Shown in pieces: positions 1-6,425 of a stretch of 13,182 nucleotides of DNA. The notes under the pieces were generated by a model. That model made no database searches and was not told the origin of the DNA. It saw only the letters and a list, made by a program, of their open reading frames with translations. Positions within the stretch are counted from its first letter, which is position 1; each line of letters opens with the position of its first letter. The DNA is from an uncultured Fibrobacter sp. (GTDB lineage Bacteria > Fibrobacterota > Fibrobacteria > Fibrobacterales > Fibrobacteraceae), in assembly GCF_937877005.1 (NCBI RefSeq), contig NZ_CALEFV010000237.1:1-13182 (forward strand). Reading direction: 5' to 3'. A program made the position numbers and the translations under genes.

Positions 1-778
1 TGCCGTAATTGTCGTTTCCATCGCCTGCGTGGTACAGGTGGTAGGCGTAACCGTCCAGCTTGTTTTCGTCAAGTTCCTTGGCGTACTTCTGGAAGTTGCT
101 GTAGCCGATGCCGAGCGGTTCGGGACCCAAAATCTTGGTCTGGCCCTTCACGGCGTCATAGACCGCATTTAAAGCTTGTTTGTAACCTGCCGACGTGTCT
201 GTTTCGGTGGGAGTGAACAGGGTTTCTTCGTAGTCGGCGTTCATGTCCGGCTCGTTCTGAAGGCTGATGTAGTCGGGGCTGATGCCTGCGGCTTTGTAAG
301 CTTCGAGACTCTTTTTCCACCAGGCGGCGAAGTCGCTATAGGCGTAGGAACCGTAGGCGTCGCCGCTGACTTTTTTCAGGGAGTTGTCGGCCGAACTTGA
401 ACCGTCCTTGCCGTTCACGCTGCCGCTCGGCTTGAGGCTGCCCGGTGCAGACCAGCTGGACATCTCGATTTTCAGGTGGTTGCCGAGGCGCTGTTTTGCG
501 GCCTGTACGATTTCGATGTCGTCTTGGCTAACCTTGGCGGTATCGGCCTGGAGCCAGTTGCCTACGCGCAAAAGGGAAAGGTTCAATCCCGTAAAGGCCG
601 TGTCAAAAAGGGCTTGCTTGTTATTGTCGGCAAGTGCCGTAATCCAGCTCTGGTAATAAACGGATCCGCCGCCGAAACCGACGATTTCTTGCTTGGTAGA
701 ATTCGGGTCGACGGTAATGCTTGCGGCCATTGCAATTGTACTGACCGCTAGGGTTGTTGCTATGAATCTTTTTTTCAT
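1..778 (-). CDS. Secreted GH30-family glycoside hydrolase (xylanase-like), 3' end outside window
   Basis: Only the first 259 residues are present, because the frame stays open to the window edge. The start is ATG at 778-776, with AAGGA about 9 bases upstream on the minus strand. Residues 1-19 form a signal peptide (MKKRF, then a hydrophobic stretch ending AMAA), so the enzyme should be exported. The mature part begins with the GH30 pattern of a short beta strand and GFGGGS (34-39), followed by LRVGNW (70-75), a SSWSAPGSLK segment (107-116) that corresponds to the family's SPWSPPxWMK stretch, and LQNEPD (173-178). E176 there is the expected acid/base glutamate. The catalytic nucleophile and the arginine that marks glucuronoxylanases lie beyond the edge, so the subfamily (GH30_8-like by resemblance) is not settled. 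GH30 enzymes of this type cut beta-1,4-xylan. It lies 47 bases downstream of a sugar transferase gene on the same strand, but a functional link is unlikely; whether it has its own promoter is not visible. Confidence 0.88.
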   Translation of the reverse strand, partial: MKKRFIATTLAVSTIAMAASITVDPNSTKQEIVGFGGGSVYYQSWITALADNNKQALFDTAFTGLNLSLLRVGNWLQADTAKVSQDDIEIVQAAKQRLGNHLKIEMSSWSAPGSLKPSGSVNGKDGSSSADNSLKKVSGDAYGSYAYSDFAAWWKKSLEAYKAAGISPDYISLQNEPDMNADYEETLFTPTETDTSAGYKQALNAVYDAVKGQTKILGPEPLGIGYSNFQKYAKELDENKLDGYAYHLYHAGDGNDNYG

Positions 779-825
779 ACACTAGTCCTTTTTTACCAAC
801 CAACCCCCAAAAACACAATCATCAA

Positions 826-1998
826 CTAGTAAGCTCCGTCACCCTTGAACACGACCTTGAAGGTCTTGAGGATGAGCGAAAAGTCGTCGGTCAGTTTTCC
901 GTTGCGTTTGATGTAGTCGTTATCGAGACGCATCTGACCTTCGAATGAAATATTGCTTCGTCCACTGACCTGCCAGATGCAGGTAAGACCTGGAGTTACC
1001 GAGAGGCGCATGCGATGCCAGGGCTCGTATTCCGCCACTTCGGAAGGAATCGGCGGACGCGGCCCCACGATAGACATGTCGCCCTTGATGATGTTGAAGA
1101 ACTGTGGGAGTTCGTCTAGGCTGAACTTGCGCAGCACACGGCCGAACGGATAGATGCGCGGGTCGTTCTTCATCTTGAAAGTCTTTCCGCCTGTTTCGTT
1201 CATGGCCATGAGTTCTTTCTTGCGTTCTTCCGCATCGACATACATGCTGCGGAACTTGTACATGGTAAAGAGTTTACCATTCTTGCCGACGCGAGTCTGC
1301 TTGAATATGATTGGCCCCTTGGGATCACTTACCTTGACGGCGAGCGCGCAGAATAGAAGCAGGGGGGAACAGAGGACGATGGCGAGACTTGTACAGAAAA
1401 TGTCCACGACCCGCTTCACCATGTGACGGTAGCGGATGGTGTGAGGATGTTCCCAAATGTGGTCGAGGTTCAGTCGCGTCAGCGAGAAAAATCTGCCGTT
1501 TGTACTGTTGAAGTCGCTAATCTTGCCTTCCAGTTCCAAGTTCTCTTTTTCTTGAAGGCCCGTGTAGATGTAGGCTTCGAAAATAGGCTTCTTGGGATTG
1601 ATGCGCAATGTCTGTATCAGCCCCGCATCGTTTAGCTTGTGCAGGATTTCTTTGCGGATGGATTCCAGGACCGAGAGGTCGGAATTCAGCAATATGATGC
1701 CAAGACCGCTACCGTCGGAAAGGTAGCCTAGCACATCGATAAAGCGCAAGTGCGAAAACATGGTCAAGATGCTGATTCGCCAGGTGTTCTCGACGGTCTT
1801 GTTAGGGCTGCCCCAACCAAAGAAGTCGTACTGGTGCGAATACATCTTGATGTACAGGAATGGCTTGCGGGTGCGGTTCGCACGCATAAATTCTTCGTTC
1901 AAACGCGTTCTGAAGAGCTTTGCCGGATAGACAATGTTCTTTAGCTTTTGCTCGTCGAGAATTGAGCCGATTGCCGGATTGACCGATTCCTGTTCCAT
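826..1998 (-). CDS. Polyprenyl-phosphate sugar-1-phosphate transferase with degenerate GGDEF-like N-terminal domain
   Basis: 390 residues. The C-terminal half (about 190-390) is a bacterial sugar transferase domain. It has a single membrane-associated helix (196-222), then the conserved series FKQTRVGKNGKLFTMYKFRSM (split around 232-252), DPRIYPFGRVLRK (279-291), SLDELPQ (293-299, with the D295-E296 catalytic dyad), GDMSIVGPRPP (306-316) and TPGLTCIWQVSGR (335-347). Family members move a sugar-1-phosphate from a UDP-sugar to undecaprenyl phosphate at the inner membrane, which starts assembly of an exopolysaccharide or O-antigen unit. Residues about 27-125 look like a degenerate GGDEF fold: FRTRLNEEFMRANR-like opening helix, a strand FLYIKM (47-52), and YLSDGSGLGIILLNSD (92-107) where a GGDEF motif and its following strand would sit. 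The signature itself is absent. The start codon follows a TATATTTG box by only 5 bases and has no Shine-Dalgarno sequence, which suggests a leaderless message. The sugar substrate is not predictable. Confidence 0.88.
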   Translation of the reverse strand: MEQESVNPAIGSILDEQKLKNIVYPAKLFRTRLNEEFMRANRTRKPFLYIKMYSHQYDFFGWGSPNKTVENTWRISILTMFSHLRFIDVLGYLSDGSGLGIILLNSDLSVLESIRKEILHKLNDAGLIQTLRINPKKPIFEAYIYTGLQEKENLELEGKISDFNSTNGRFFSLTRLNLDHIWEHPHTIRYRHMVKRVVDIFCTSLAIVLCSPLLLFCALAVKVSDPKGPIIFKQTRVGKNGKLFTMYKFRSMYVDAEERKKELMAMNETGGKTFKMKNDPRIYPFGRVLRKFSLDELPQFFNIIKGDMSIVGPRPPIPSEVAEYEPWHRMRLSVTPGLTCIWQVSGRSNISFEGQMRLDNDYIKRNGKLTDDFSLILKTFKVVFKGDGAY

Positions 1999-2003
1999 GT
2001 CGG

Positions 2004-2011
2004 CAAATATA
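2004..2011 (-). promoter_or_regulatory. FCB-type -7 promoter box (TATATTTG) for the sugar transferase
   Basis: On the minus strand the bases read TATATTTG-CCGAC-ATG. TATATTTG fits the TAnnTTTG element known from Bacteroidetes promoters, relatives of Fibrobacteres. With the usual 4-6 bases from the box to the transcript start, transcription would begin at or next to the ATG at 1998, giving a leaderless mRNA. No convincing -33/-35 element was seen at the right distance. The assignment is inferred from sequence pattern only. Confidence 0.45.
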
Positions 2012-2023
2012 GCAAGTAGACCA

Positions 2024-2052
2024 TTGAAAGTAGGAAGATTTTACTAAATTTA
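2024..2052 (+). promoter_or_regulatory. Putative hom promoter (TTGAAA ... TAAATTTA)
   Basis: TTGAAA at 2024-2029 and TAAATTTA at 2045-2052 are separated by 15 bases, slightly short for a classical -35/-10 pair, but the second box fits the TAnnTTT pattern seen before other genes here. The predicted start near 2057 gives a leader of about 25 bases that carries GGAG at 2071-2074, seven bases before the hom ATG. It lies back-to-back with the minus-strand box at 2004-2011. Confidence 0.4.
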
Positions 2053-2081
2053 CTCCCGAAAATTTAAAATGGAGACGCCTT

Positions 2082-3371
2082 ATGCTGCGTATTGGACTTA
2101 TTGGTACTGGAACCGTCGGTGGCGGTGTTATTCAGATTCTCGAACAGAAAATCGACGAATACAAGGAAAAGCTTGGCGTTGAACTGCAGCTTGCCTGCAT
2201 CTGCGCGAAGTCCGAAGAAGAAGTTGCCCCGTACAAGGCGAAGGGCTACAAGGTTTCGACCAACGCCGACGAAATGATTGCCGGTAACGATATCGATGTG
2301 CTTGTGGAACTTGCCGGTGGCTACAACATGCCGCGCAAGTGGATTCTCGCTGCCCTCGAAAATGGCAAGCACGTGGTGACTGCCAACAAGGCCCTCCTCG
2401 CCAAGTACGGTCATGAAATTTTCCCGCTTGCAGCCAAGAACGGCCTGCATGTGCTGTTCGAAGCCGCTGTTGGCGGTGGCATTCCTATCATCCGTAGCCT
2501 GCAGGAAGGCCTGCTCGGCTCTACGGTGGAACACCTGAGCTGCATCATTAACGGTACCTGCAACTACATCCTTTCCCGCATGGCCGACGAAGGCCTGGAC
2601 TTCGACGTGGTGCTGAAGGATGCCCAGAAGCTCGGCTTTGCCGAAGCGGACCCGACTTTCGATATCGAAGGTATCGACTCCGCCCACAAGACGGCCCTGC
2701 TCGCTAGCCTCTGCAGCGGCAAGCGCGTGGACTTCGAAAAGATTCACGTGACGGGTATTTCGAAAATTACCGCCCAGGATATCGCATTCGCCAAGGAACT
2801 TGGCTGCTGCGTGAAGCTCCTCGGCATCTATCACCGCGATGGTGACCGCGTGGACGCCCGCGTGCATCCGTGCTTCGTTTCTAACGAGAACCTGCTTTCG
2901 AACGTGAACGGCGTGATCAATGCCGTGTACCTCAAGTGCGACAACCTGGGCGAAACGGTTCAGACTGGCGCTGGTGCTGGCCGCTTGCCGACCGCCTCTG
3001 CTGTGGTAGCCGACCTCGTTTCCATGGCCCGCTCCGTGGACCAGGGTAGCCGCAAGGCGCTCCCCATGGGCTGGTTCAACGTCGACAATTCCGCGACGCT
3101 CGTCCCGATTTCGGAAACTTCGGCCCGCTACTATCTGCGCTTCACTTCCCGTGATGCATGCGGTGTGCTCGCGAAGATTACCAGCATCCTGGCCGAAAAC
3201 AAGATTTCCATCGAAACCATTATCCAGAAGAACGTGAAGGATCCGGGTAAGGTTTCGATTGTGGTGATTACCGAAAAGACCCAGGATTGCAAGACCTCGA
3301 AGGCGGTGGACGCCATCGACGCCCTGCCCGAAATCGTCGAAAAGAGCCAGGTGATTCGTTTCCTCGCCTAA
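2082..3371 (+). CDS. hom: Homoserine dehydrogenase with C-terminal ACT domain
   Basis: Full-length, 429 residues. It catalyses NAD(P)H-dependent reduction of aspartate semialdehyde to homoserine, the branch to threonine and methionine, in the cytoplasm. The N-terminal Rossmann domain shows GTGTVGGG (8-15) and TANKALLAKYG (100-110, with conserved K103). The catalytic domain shows AAVGGGIPII (128-137), INGTCNYILSRM (156-167) and the signature ADPTFDIEGIDSAHK (189-203), in which D199 and K203 match the catalytic Asp/Lys pair known from the yeast enzyme. Residues about 350-429 form an ACT domain (RDACGVLAKITSILAE), usually used for feedback by threonine. It is monofunctional, with no aspartokinase fused in front. 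The start is ATG at 2082, preceded by GGAG with 7-base spacing. Codon use is strongly biased towards C/G-ending codons, unlike the following sugar transferase, and suggests good expression. Confidence 0.97.
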   Translation: MLRIGLIGTGTVGGGVIQILEQKIDEYKEKLGVELQLACICAKSEEEVAPYKAKGYKVSTNADEMIAGNDIDVLVELAGGYNMPRKWILAALENGKHVVTANKALLAKYGHEIFPLAAKNGLHVLFEAAVGGGIPIIRSLQEGLLGSTVEHLSCIINGTCNYILSRMADEGLDFDVVLKDAQKLGFAEADPTFDIEGIDSAHKTALLASLCSGKRVDFEKIHVTGISKITAQDIAFAKELGCCVKLLGIYHRDGDRVDARVHPCFVSNENLLSNVNGVINAVYLKCDNLGETVQTGAGAGRLPTASAVVADLVSMARSVDQGSRKALPMGWFNVDNSATLVPISETSARYYLRFTSRDACGVLAKITSILAENKISIETIIQKNVKDPGKVSIVVITEKTQDCKTSKAVDAIDALPEIVEKSQVIRFLA

Positions 3372-3411
3372 AAGCGGCGCAAAACGAAAAATCAGAAACT
3401 CTGCAATTTGG

Positions 3412-3419
3412 TAATTTAG
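3412..3419 (+). promoter_or_regulatory. Possible -7 box (TAATTTAG) before the large sugar transferase
   Basis: TAATTTAG ends 7 bases before the ATG at 3427 and resembles the TAnnTTTG element. If used, the transcript would start within a few bases of the ATG. AGGG at 3418-3421 overlaps the box and could alternatively act as a weak ribosome binding site in a read-through transcript from hom. The gap after hom (3372-3426) has no clear terminator hairpin. Confidence 0.3.
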
Positions 3420-3426
3420 GGTTGTT

Positions 3427-4878
3427 ATGATTCGTGCAACTACATTGGAACGGATCCTGTTGGTCCTTTCGGACTTTATCGCCATGACGGTTTGTTTCGT
3501 CCTGGCGTATTGGGTGCAATTCCATAGTGGCTGGATTGCGGATAAGTATGATCCGAACAAGGTGTTTGCGGACTATGCCTACATGGGACTGGTCCTGAAC
3601 ATTGGCTGGATTCTGTTGTTTACCTGTGCGGGGCTTTACCGCTCCTGGCTCCTGTTATCAAGGACTCATCAGATTCTCCGTGTCGTCCGCGCGGTACTGA
3701 TTGGAATTGTCCTGATTATCGCGGTTCTGTTCGGAGCGGAATTTATCAGCAAGGTAATGTCAAACGCTCCGTTGGGAGAAGGATACCTTTATGGCTCCCG
3801 ATTCCCATGGATTTTTATTTACGGAGGCTTTGCCCTGTTCCTGGTGGCCTTGTGGCGAATGCTCATCTACCTCTTCTTACGTAGTCTGTTGCGTATGGGG
3901 TATGGGGCGAACAACATATTGGTGCTGGGTGCGACAGAAGCTGGCCGTAAAATTGCGGAGGAACTTGCTAAAACTCCTCAGCGTGGTCAGCGGGTGGTTG
4001 GCTTTGTGGATGAACGCTTTCAGGTCATAGAGCATGAGTTTGCGGGGGCTCCCGTTTTAGGAAAGTATTCAGACCTGCCAGCCTTGATTAAGAAACTTAA
4101 GGTGACCGGAATAATTATCGCACACGACAGTTCCTCTCCGCAGGAAATTATGCGCGTGCTTGTGTGGGTTTGCGATCAGCCGGTACATATATATCTTGTT
4201 CCCGAACTTTATAGCGTTATTCATGGACAGTTCAAGGCGAACCTTGTCTATGGTTTTGAACTTCAGGAACTATTTGCCTTTACGATGCCCCTTTGGCAGG
4301 TTCGAGTTAAGCGTATCATCGATATCATTTTCGGCGGAATTCTCGGATTGGTTTCTTTCCCGATCTGCGTACTTGCGGCGATTGCGATTAAGCTGGATGA
4401 CCATGGTCCCATTTTCTATTCGCAGGAACGTATTGGACTTTACGGGAAGCCGTTTATGGTCTACAAGTTCCGTACCATGAGGACGGATGCCGAAAAATTT
4501 GGTGCACAGTGGGCTACCAAGGACGATCCGCGCATCACGAAAATAGGCAAGTTCCTGCGCAAGACCCGTATTGATGAGCTTCCGCAAATTTTATGCGTGC
4601 TTAAAGGCGATATGAGCATGGTGGGGCCGCGTCCCGAGCGAGCCGTGTTCATTAGCAAACTTCGAGAAGAAATCCCGTTTTATATCAGTCGACTCAAGAT
4701 GAAGCCGGGTCTGACAGGCTGGGCGCAGGTTTGCCATCATTACGACACCAGCACCGAGGATGTGAAGATTAAGTTGCAGTACGACATGTACTATTATGAG
4801 AACATGAGCCTGCTTCTAGATTTCCAAATTCTGGTGCGGACGGTCTATGTGGTGTTGACCGGAAAAGGAGCACAGTAG
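3427..4878 (+). CDS. Undecaprenyl-phosphate sugar phosphotransferase, WbaP/CpsE-like (large polyprenyl glycosylphosphotransferase)
   Basis: 483 residues, the usual size for the large membrane class. Four hydrophobic helices are visible at about 9-30, 51-71, 87-108 and 128-150. They are followed by a Rossmann-like domain (NNILVLGATEAGRKIAEEL, 162-180; VVGFVDE, 190-196) and a C-terminal catalytic sugar transferase domain from about 292: membrane helix 297-321, GPIFYSQERIG (327-337), YKFRTM (346-351), DPRITKIGKFLRKTRIDELPQ with the catalytic D383-E384, GDMSMVGPRPER (394-405), and KPGLTGWAQV (426-435). Members load the first sugar phosphate onto undecaprenyl phosphate for capsule, exopolysaccharide or O-antigen. 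This is the second such enzyme in the window, after 826-1998. It starts 55 bases after hom on the same strand. Its codon use is visibly looser and more A/T-rich than that of hom, as is common for surface-polysaccharide genes, and could reflect low expression or past transfer. The substrate is unknown. Confidence 0.92.
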   Translation: MIRATTLERILLVLSDFIAMTVCFVLAYWVQFHSGWIADKYDPNKVFADYAYMGLVLNIGWILLFTCAGLYRSWLLLSRTHQILRVVRAVLIGIVLIIAVLFGAEFISKVMSNAPLGEGYLYGSRFPWIFIYGGFALFLVALWRMLIYLFLRSLLRMGYGANNILVLGATEAGRKIAEELAKTPQRGQRVVGFVDERFQVIEHEFAGAPVLGKYSDLPALIKKLKVTGIIIAHDSSSPQEIMRVLVWVCDQPVHIYLVPELYSVIHGQFKANLVYGFELQELFAFTMPLWQVRVKRIIDIIFGGILGLVSFPICVLAAIAIKLDDHGPIFYSQERIGLYGKPFMVYKFRTMRTDAEKFGAQWATKDDPRITKIGKFLRKTRIDELPQILCVLKGDMSMVGPRPERAVFISKLREEIPFYISRLKMKPGLTGWAQVCHHYDTSTEDVKIKLQYDMYYYENMSLLLDFQILVRTVYVVLTGKGAQ

Positions 4879-4879
4879 G

Positions 4880-4937
4880 GTGTGAAGTGTGAAATGTGAA
4901 GTGACTAAAGAATAATTCCACATTACACACTACACAC
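4880..4937 (+). repeat. Imperfect inverted repeat built from GTGTGAA-like units
   Basis: The left arm 4880-4898 and the right arm 4919-4937 are complementary at 17 of 19 positions, with a 20-base loop. Each arm is also internally repetitive, with the left arm made of GTGTGAA / GTGTGAAA-type units of 7-8 bases. The right side continues as further ACACACT-like units to about 4944. It fills most of the 87-base gap between the sugar transferase and nadC. It could fold as a stem-loop in the RNA and act as a terminator-like or mRNA-stabilising element, or it may be a dispersed intergenic repeat. No T-run follows directly on the plus strand beyond TTTT at 4944-4947. Confidence 0.7.
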
Positions 4938-4965
4938 TACACATTTTAACAATAGGTACTAAGTT

Positions 4966-5829
4966 ATGTACGGCGATAATTCTACACCAGTTTTTCCTAC
5001 CGAAGATGCTTTGACCATGATTCGCTTGGCGCTTGCTGAAGACGTGCGCACGGGCGATGTAACCAGCGAATGGACGATTCCTGCCGATCAGAAGCAACAT
5101 GCCCGCCTGATTGCCAAGGAAGATGGCGTGCTTGCAGGCCTTCCGGTGATTGAACTCGTGTTCCAGGAACTGAAGGCGAATGTGAAGGTGATGCTCCACA
5201 AGAAAGATGGCGATGTCGTGAAGAAAGGCGATCTGATTGCCGAAATGGACGGCACGACGCACGAACTCTTGACGGGCGAACGTACGCTTTTGAACTTTAT
5301 CCAGCAACTTTCCGGCGTGGCGACCGTCGCGCATACCTTCCAGGAAGCCCTGAAGGGCGGCAAGACGAAGGTGCTCGATACCCGCAAGACGGTTCCCGGT
5401 TTCCGTACTTTGCAGAAATACGCCGTTCGCGTGGGTGGCGGCTCCAACCACCGCATGGGACTCTTTGACATGGTGCTCGTGAAGGATAATCACATTGCTG
5501 CAGCAGGTGGCGTGCTCCAGGCGCTCGAGGTCGTGAAGAAGAACAACAAGCAGAATTTGATGGTCGAGATGGAAGTCGAGAACTTCGATCAGCTGCGCGC
5601 CCTTTTGAACAAGGGCGTCGACGTCATCATGCTCGACAACATGAGCAACGAGATGATGGCCGAAGCACTCAAGATTATCAAGGAAAGCGGCGACAAGTGC
5701 CTGGTCGAAGGGTCGGGCAACATGACGCTCGAACGCGCGAAGGAAATCGCTACACTCGGTCTAGACTACATCTCGGTCGGTGCGCTCACGCATAGTGTGA
5801 AGGCGCTCGACATCTCGATGCGTATCTAG
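4966..5829 (+). CDS. nadC: Nicotinate-nucleotide pyrophosphorylase (quinolinate phosphoribosyltransferase)
   Basis: Full-length, 287 residues. It converts quinolinate and PRPP to nicotinate mononucleotide, CO2 and pyrophosphate in de novo NAD synthesis. The family signatures are all present in order: ALAEDVRTGDVTS (22-34), HELLTGERTLLNFIQQLSG (99-117), DTRKTVPGFR (138-147), GGGSNHRMGL (157-166), VKDNHI (172-177), VEMEVEN (200-206), MLDNMS (222-227) and ISVGALTHS (269-277). These include the Arg, His, Lys and Glu residues that bind quinolinate and PRPP. The start at 4966 is the only reasonable ATG in frame with the family N-terminus; the upstream bases (ATAGGTACTAAGTT) give only a weak ribosome binding site. 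No nadA or nadB lies nearby. It sits directly behind the inverted repeat. Confidence 0.97.
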   Translation: MYGDNSTPVFPTEDALTMIRLALAEDVRTGDVTSEWTIPADQKQHARLIAKEDGVLAGLPVIELVFQELKANVKVMLHKKDGDVVKKGDLIAEMDGTTHELLTGERTLLNFIQQLSGVATVAHTFQEALKGGKTKVLDTRKTVPGFRTLQKYAVRVGGGSNHRMGLFDMVLVKDNHIAAAGGVLQALEVVKKNNKQNLMVEMEVENFDQLRALLNKGVDVIMLDNMSNEMMAEALKIIKESGDKCLVEGSGNMTLERAKEIATLGLDYISVGALTHSVKALDISMRI

Positions 5830-5859
5830 CAGGTTAAAACCATATAAGGCTTGTTTTTT

Positions 5860-5881
5860 TATATTCCTTGGAAACCCAAGG
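5860..5881 (+). promoter_or_regulatory. Possible promoter box with adjacent CCTTGG-N4-CCAAGG palindrome
   Basis: After a run of T residues, TATATT (5860-5865) is followed at once by a perfect 6-base inverted repeat, CCTTGG (5866-5871) and CCAAGG (5876-5881). As DNA this sits where a transcript start would fall, and so resembles an operator. In a read-through RNA from nadC it would form a short hairpin that covers part of the AAGGAG ribosome binding site (5878-5883) of the next gene. Function is inferred only. Confidence 0.35.
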
Positions 5882-5889
5882 AGTATTTT

Positions 5890-6390
5890 ATGGAACAACA
5901 AGCCGCTGAAGTTGTATCCTATTTTCATGGAACATTCTGGGCGCTGGTGCCCTCTGTCGTGGCAATTGTCCTTGCCCTCATAACCAAGGAGGCTTACTCG
6001 TCGCTGTTCGTCGGCGTGGGACTTGCCTTCTCTACGGGAACCTCGTGGGGGACGTTCGGCATCTTGATTCCGATTGTGGTGGCGGCGTTCTCGAGCGTCG
6101 ATCCGAACCTGATGATTATTTCTATTTCGGCATGCATGATGGCGGGTGCCGTGTGCGGTGACCACATTTCGCCGATTTCGGACACGACGATTATGGCGAG
6201 TGCAGGCACGGACTGTAACCATGTGAACCACCTGAATACGCAGTTGCCCTATGCGCTTTCGGTAGCCTGCGTGAGCTTTGTCTGCTATATCGTGGCGGGA
6301 TTCACGAGAAGCGCGGTACTTTCGCTCGCCATAGGCCTTGCGCTGATTGTCGGGGGCGCTCTGCTAGTCAAGAAAAATACAGTAGGATGA
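5890..6390 (+). CDS. nhaC: NhaC-type Na+/H+ antiporter with a large in-frame internal deletion
   Basis: 166 residues, against roughly 450-530 for the NhaC family. The start is ATG at 5890, with a strong AAGGAG at 5878-5883; an upstream in-frame TTG at 5851 is less likely. Residues 1-44 match the family N-terminus (FWALVPSVVAIVLALITKEA, then YSSLFVGVG). From about residue 46 the protein continues with the family C-terminus: AFSTGTSWGTFGILIPIVV (46-64), ISACMMAGAVCGDHISPISD (79-98), TTIMASAGTDCNHVNHLNTQ, LPYA, then two hydrophobic segments and a short KKNTVG tail. About 300 residues that form most of the transport core are missing, and the frame is kept through the junction near 6015-6027. Three to five membrane segments remain. 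By homology the parent protein exchanges Na+ for H+. The product is probably not an active antiporter alone and may be a decayed gene or an assembly artefact. Confidence 0.8.
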   Translation: MEQQAAEVVSYFHGTFWALVPSVVAIVLALITKEAYSSLFVGVGLAFSTGTSWGTFGILIPIVVAAFSSVDPNLMIISISACMMAGAVCGDHISPISDTTIMASAGTDCNHVNHLNTQLPYALSVACVSFVCYIVAGFTRSAVLSLAIGLALIVGGALLVKKNTVG

Positions 6391-6391
6391 A

Positions 6392-6412
6392 TTTGCTATT
6401 TTATTGAGCAAA
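6392..6412 (+). promoter_or_regulatory. TTTGCT-N9-AGCAAA inverted repeat enclosing a TATTTTAT box, before coaX
   Basis: TTTGCT (6392-6397) and AGCAAA (6407-6412) are perfect inverted arms around ATTTTATTG. TATTTTAT (6397-6404) inside resembles the promoter boxes before other genes here. It begins one base after the stop codon of the antiporter gene and ends 13 bases before the coaX ATG. It may be a promoter with an overlapping operator; the arms are short, so chance is possible. Confidence 0.3.
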
Positions 6413-6425
6413 CAATGATTTGTAC

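Noticed and set aside
2069..2180. A short frame starting with an ATG at 2069, just before and overlapping hom in another frame, as a possible leader peptide
   Set aside because: Its ATG overlaps the GGAG ribosome binding site of hom, it has no site of its own, and its composition (many Trp, Tyr and Arg) shows no run of Thr or Met codons expected for an attenuator of this pathway.
3372..3426. A terminator after hom
   Set aside because: The gap has GCGGCGC and A-rich tracts but no convincing stem followed by T residues, so read-through into the sugar transferase gene is possible.
2064..3560. A 498-codon open frame on the minus strand, opposite hom and the start of the next gene
   Set aside because: It is antisense to a clear homoserine dehydrogenase whose strong codon bias keeps the opposite frame open. 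The translated product is rich in His, Ala, Gly and Val with no recognisable domain, and it runs past the end of hom into the next gene, as a chance frame would.
4930..5493. A 187-codon open frame on the minus strand opposite nadC
   Set aside because: It is the mirror of codon-biased nadC, with no family resemblance and no ribosome binding site, and it runs into the intergenic repeat.
5851..5889. An upstream TTG start that would lengthen the shortened antiporter by 13 residues
   Set aside because: It lies in the T-run and promoter-like box, has no ribosome binding site, and the ATG at 5890 has a strong AAGGAG at good spacing.
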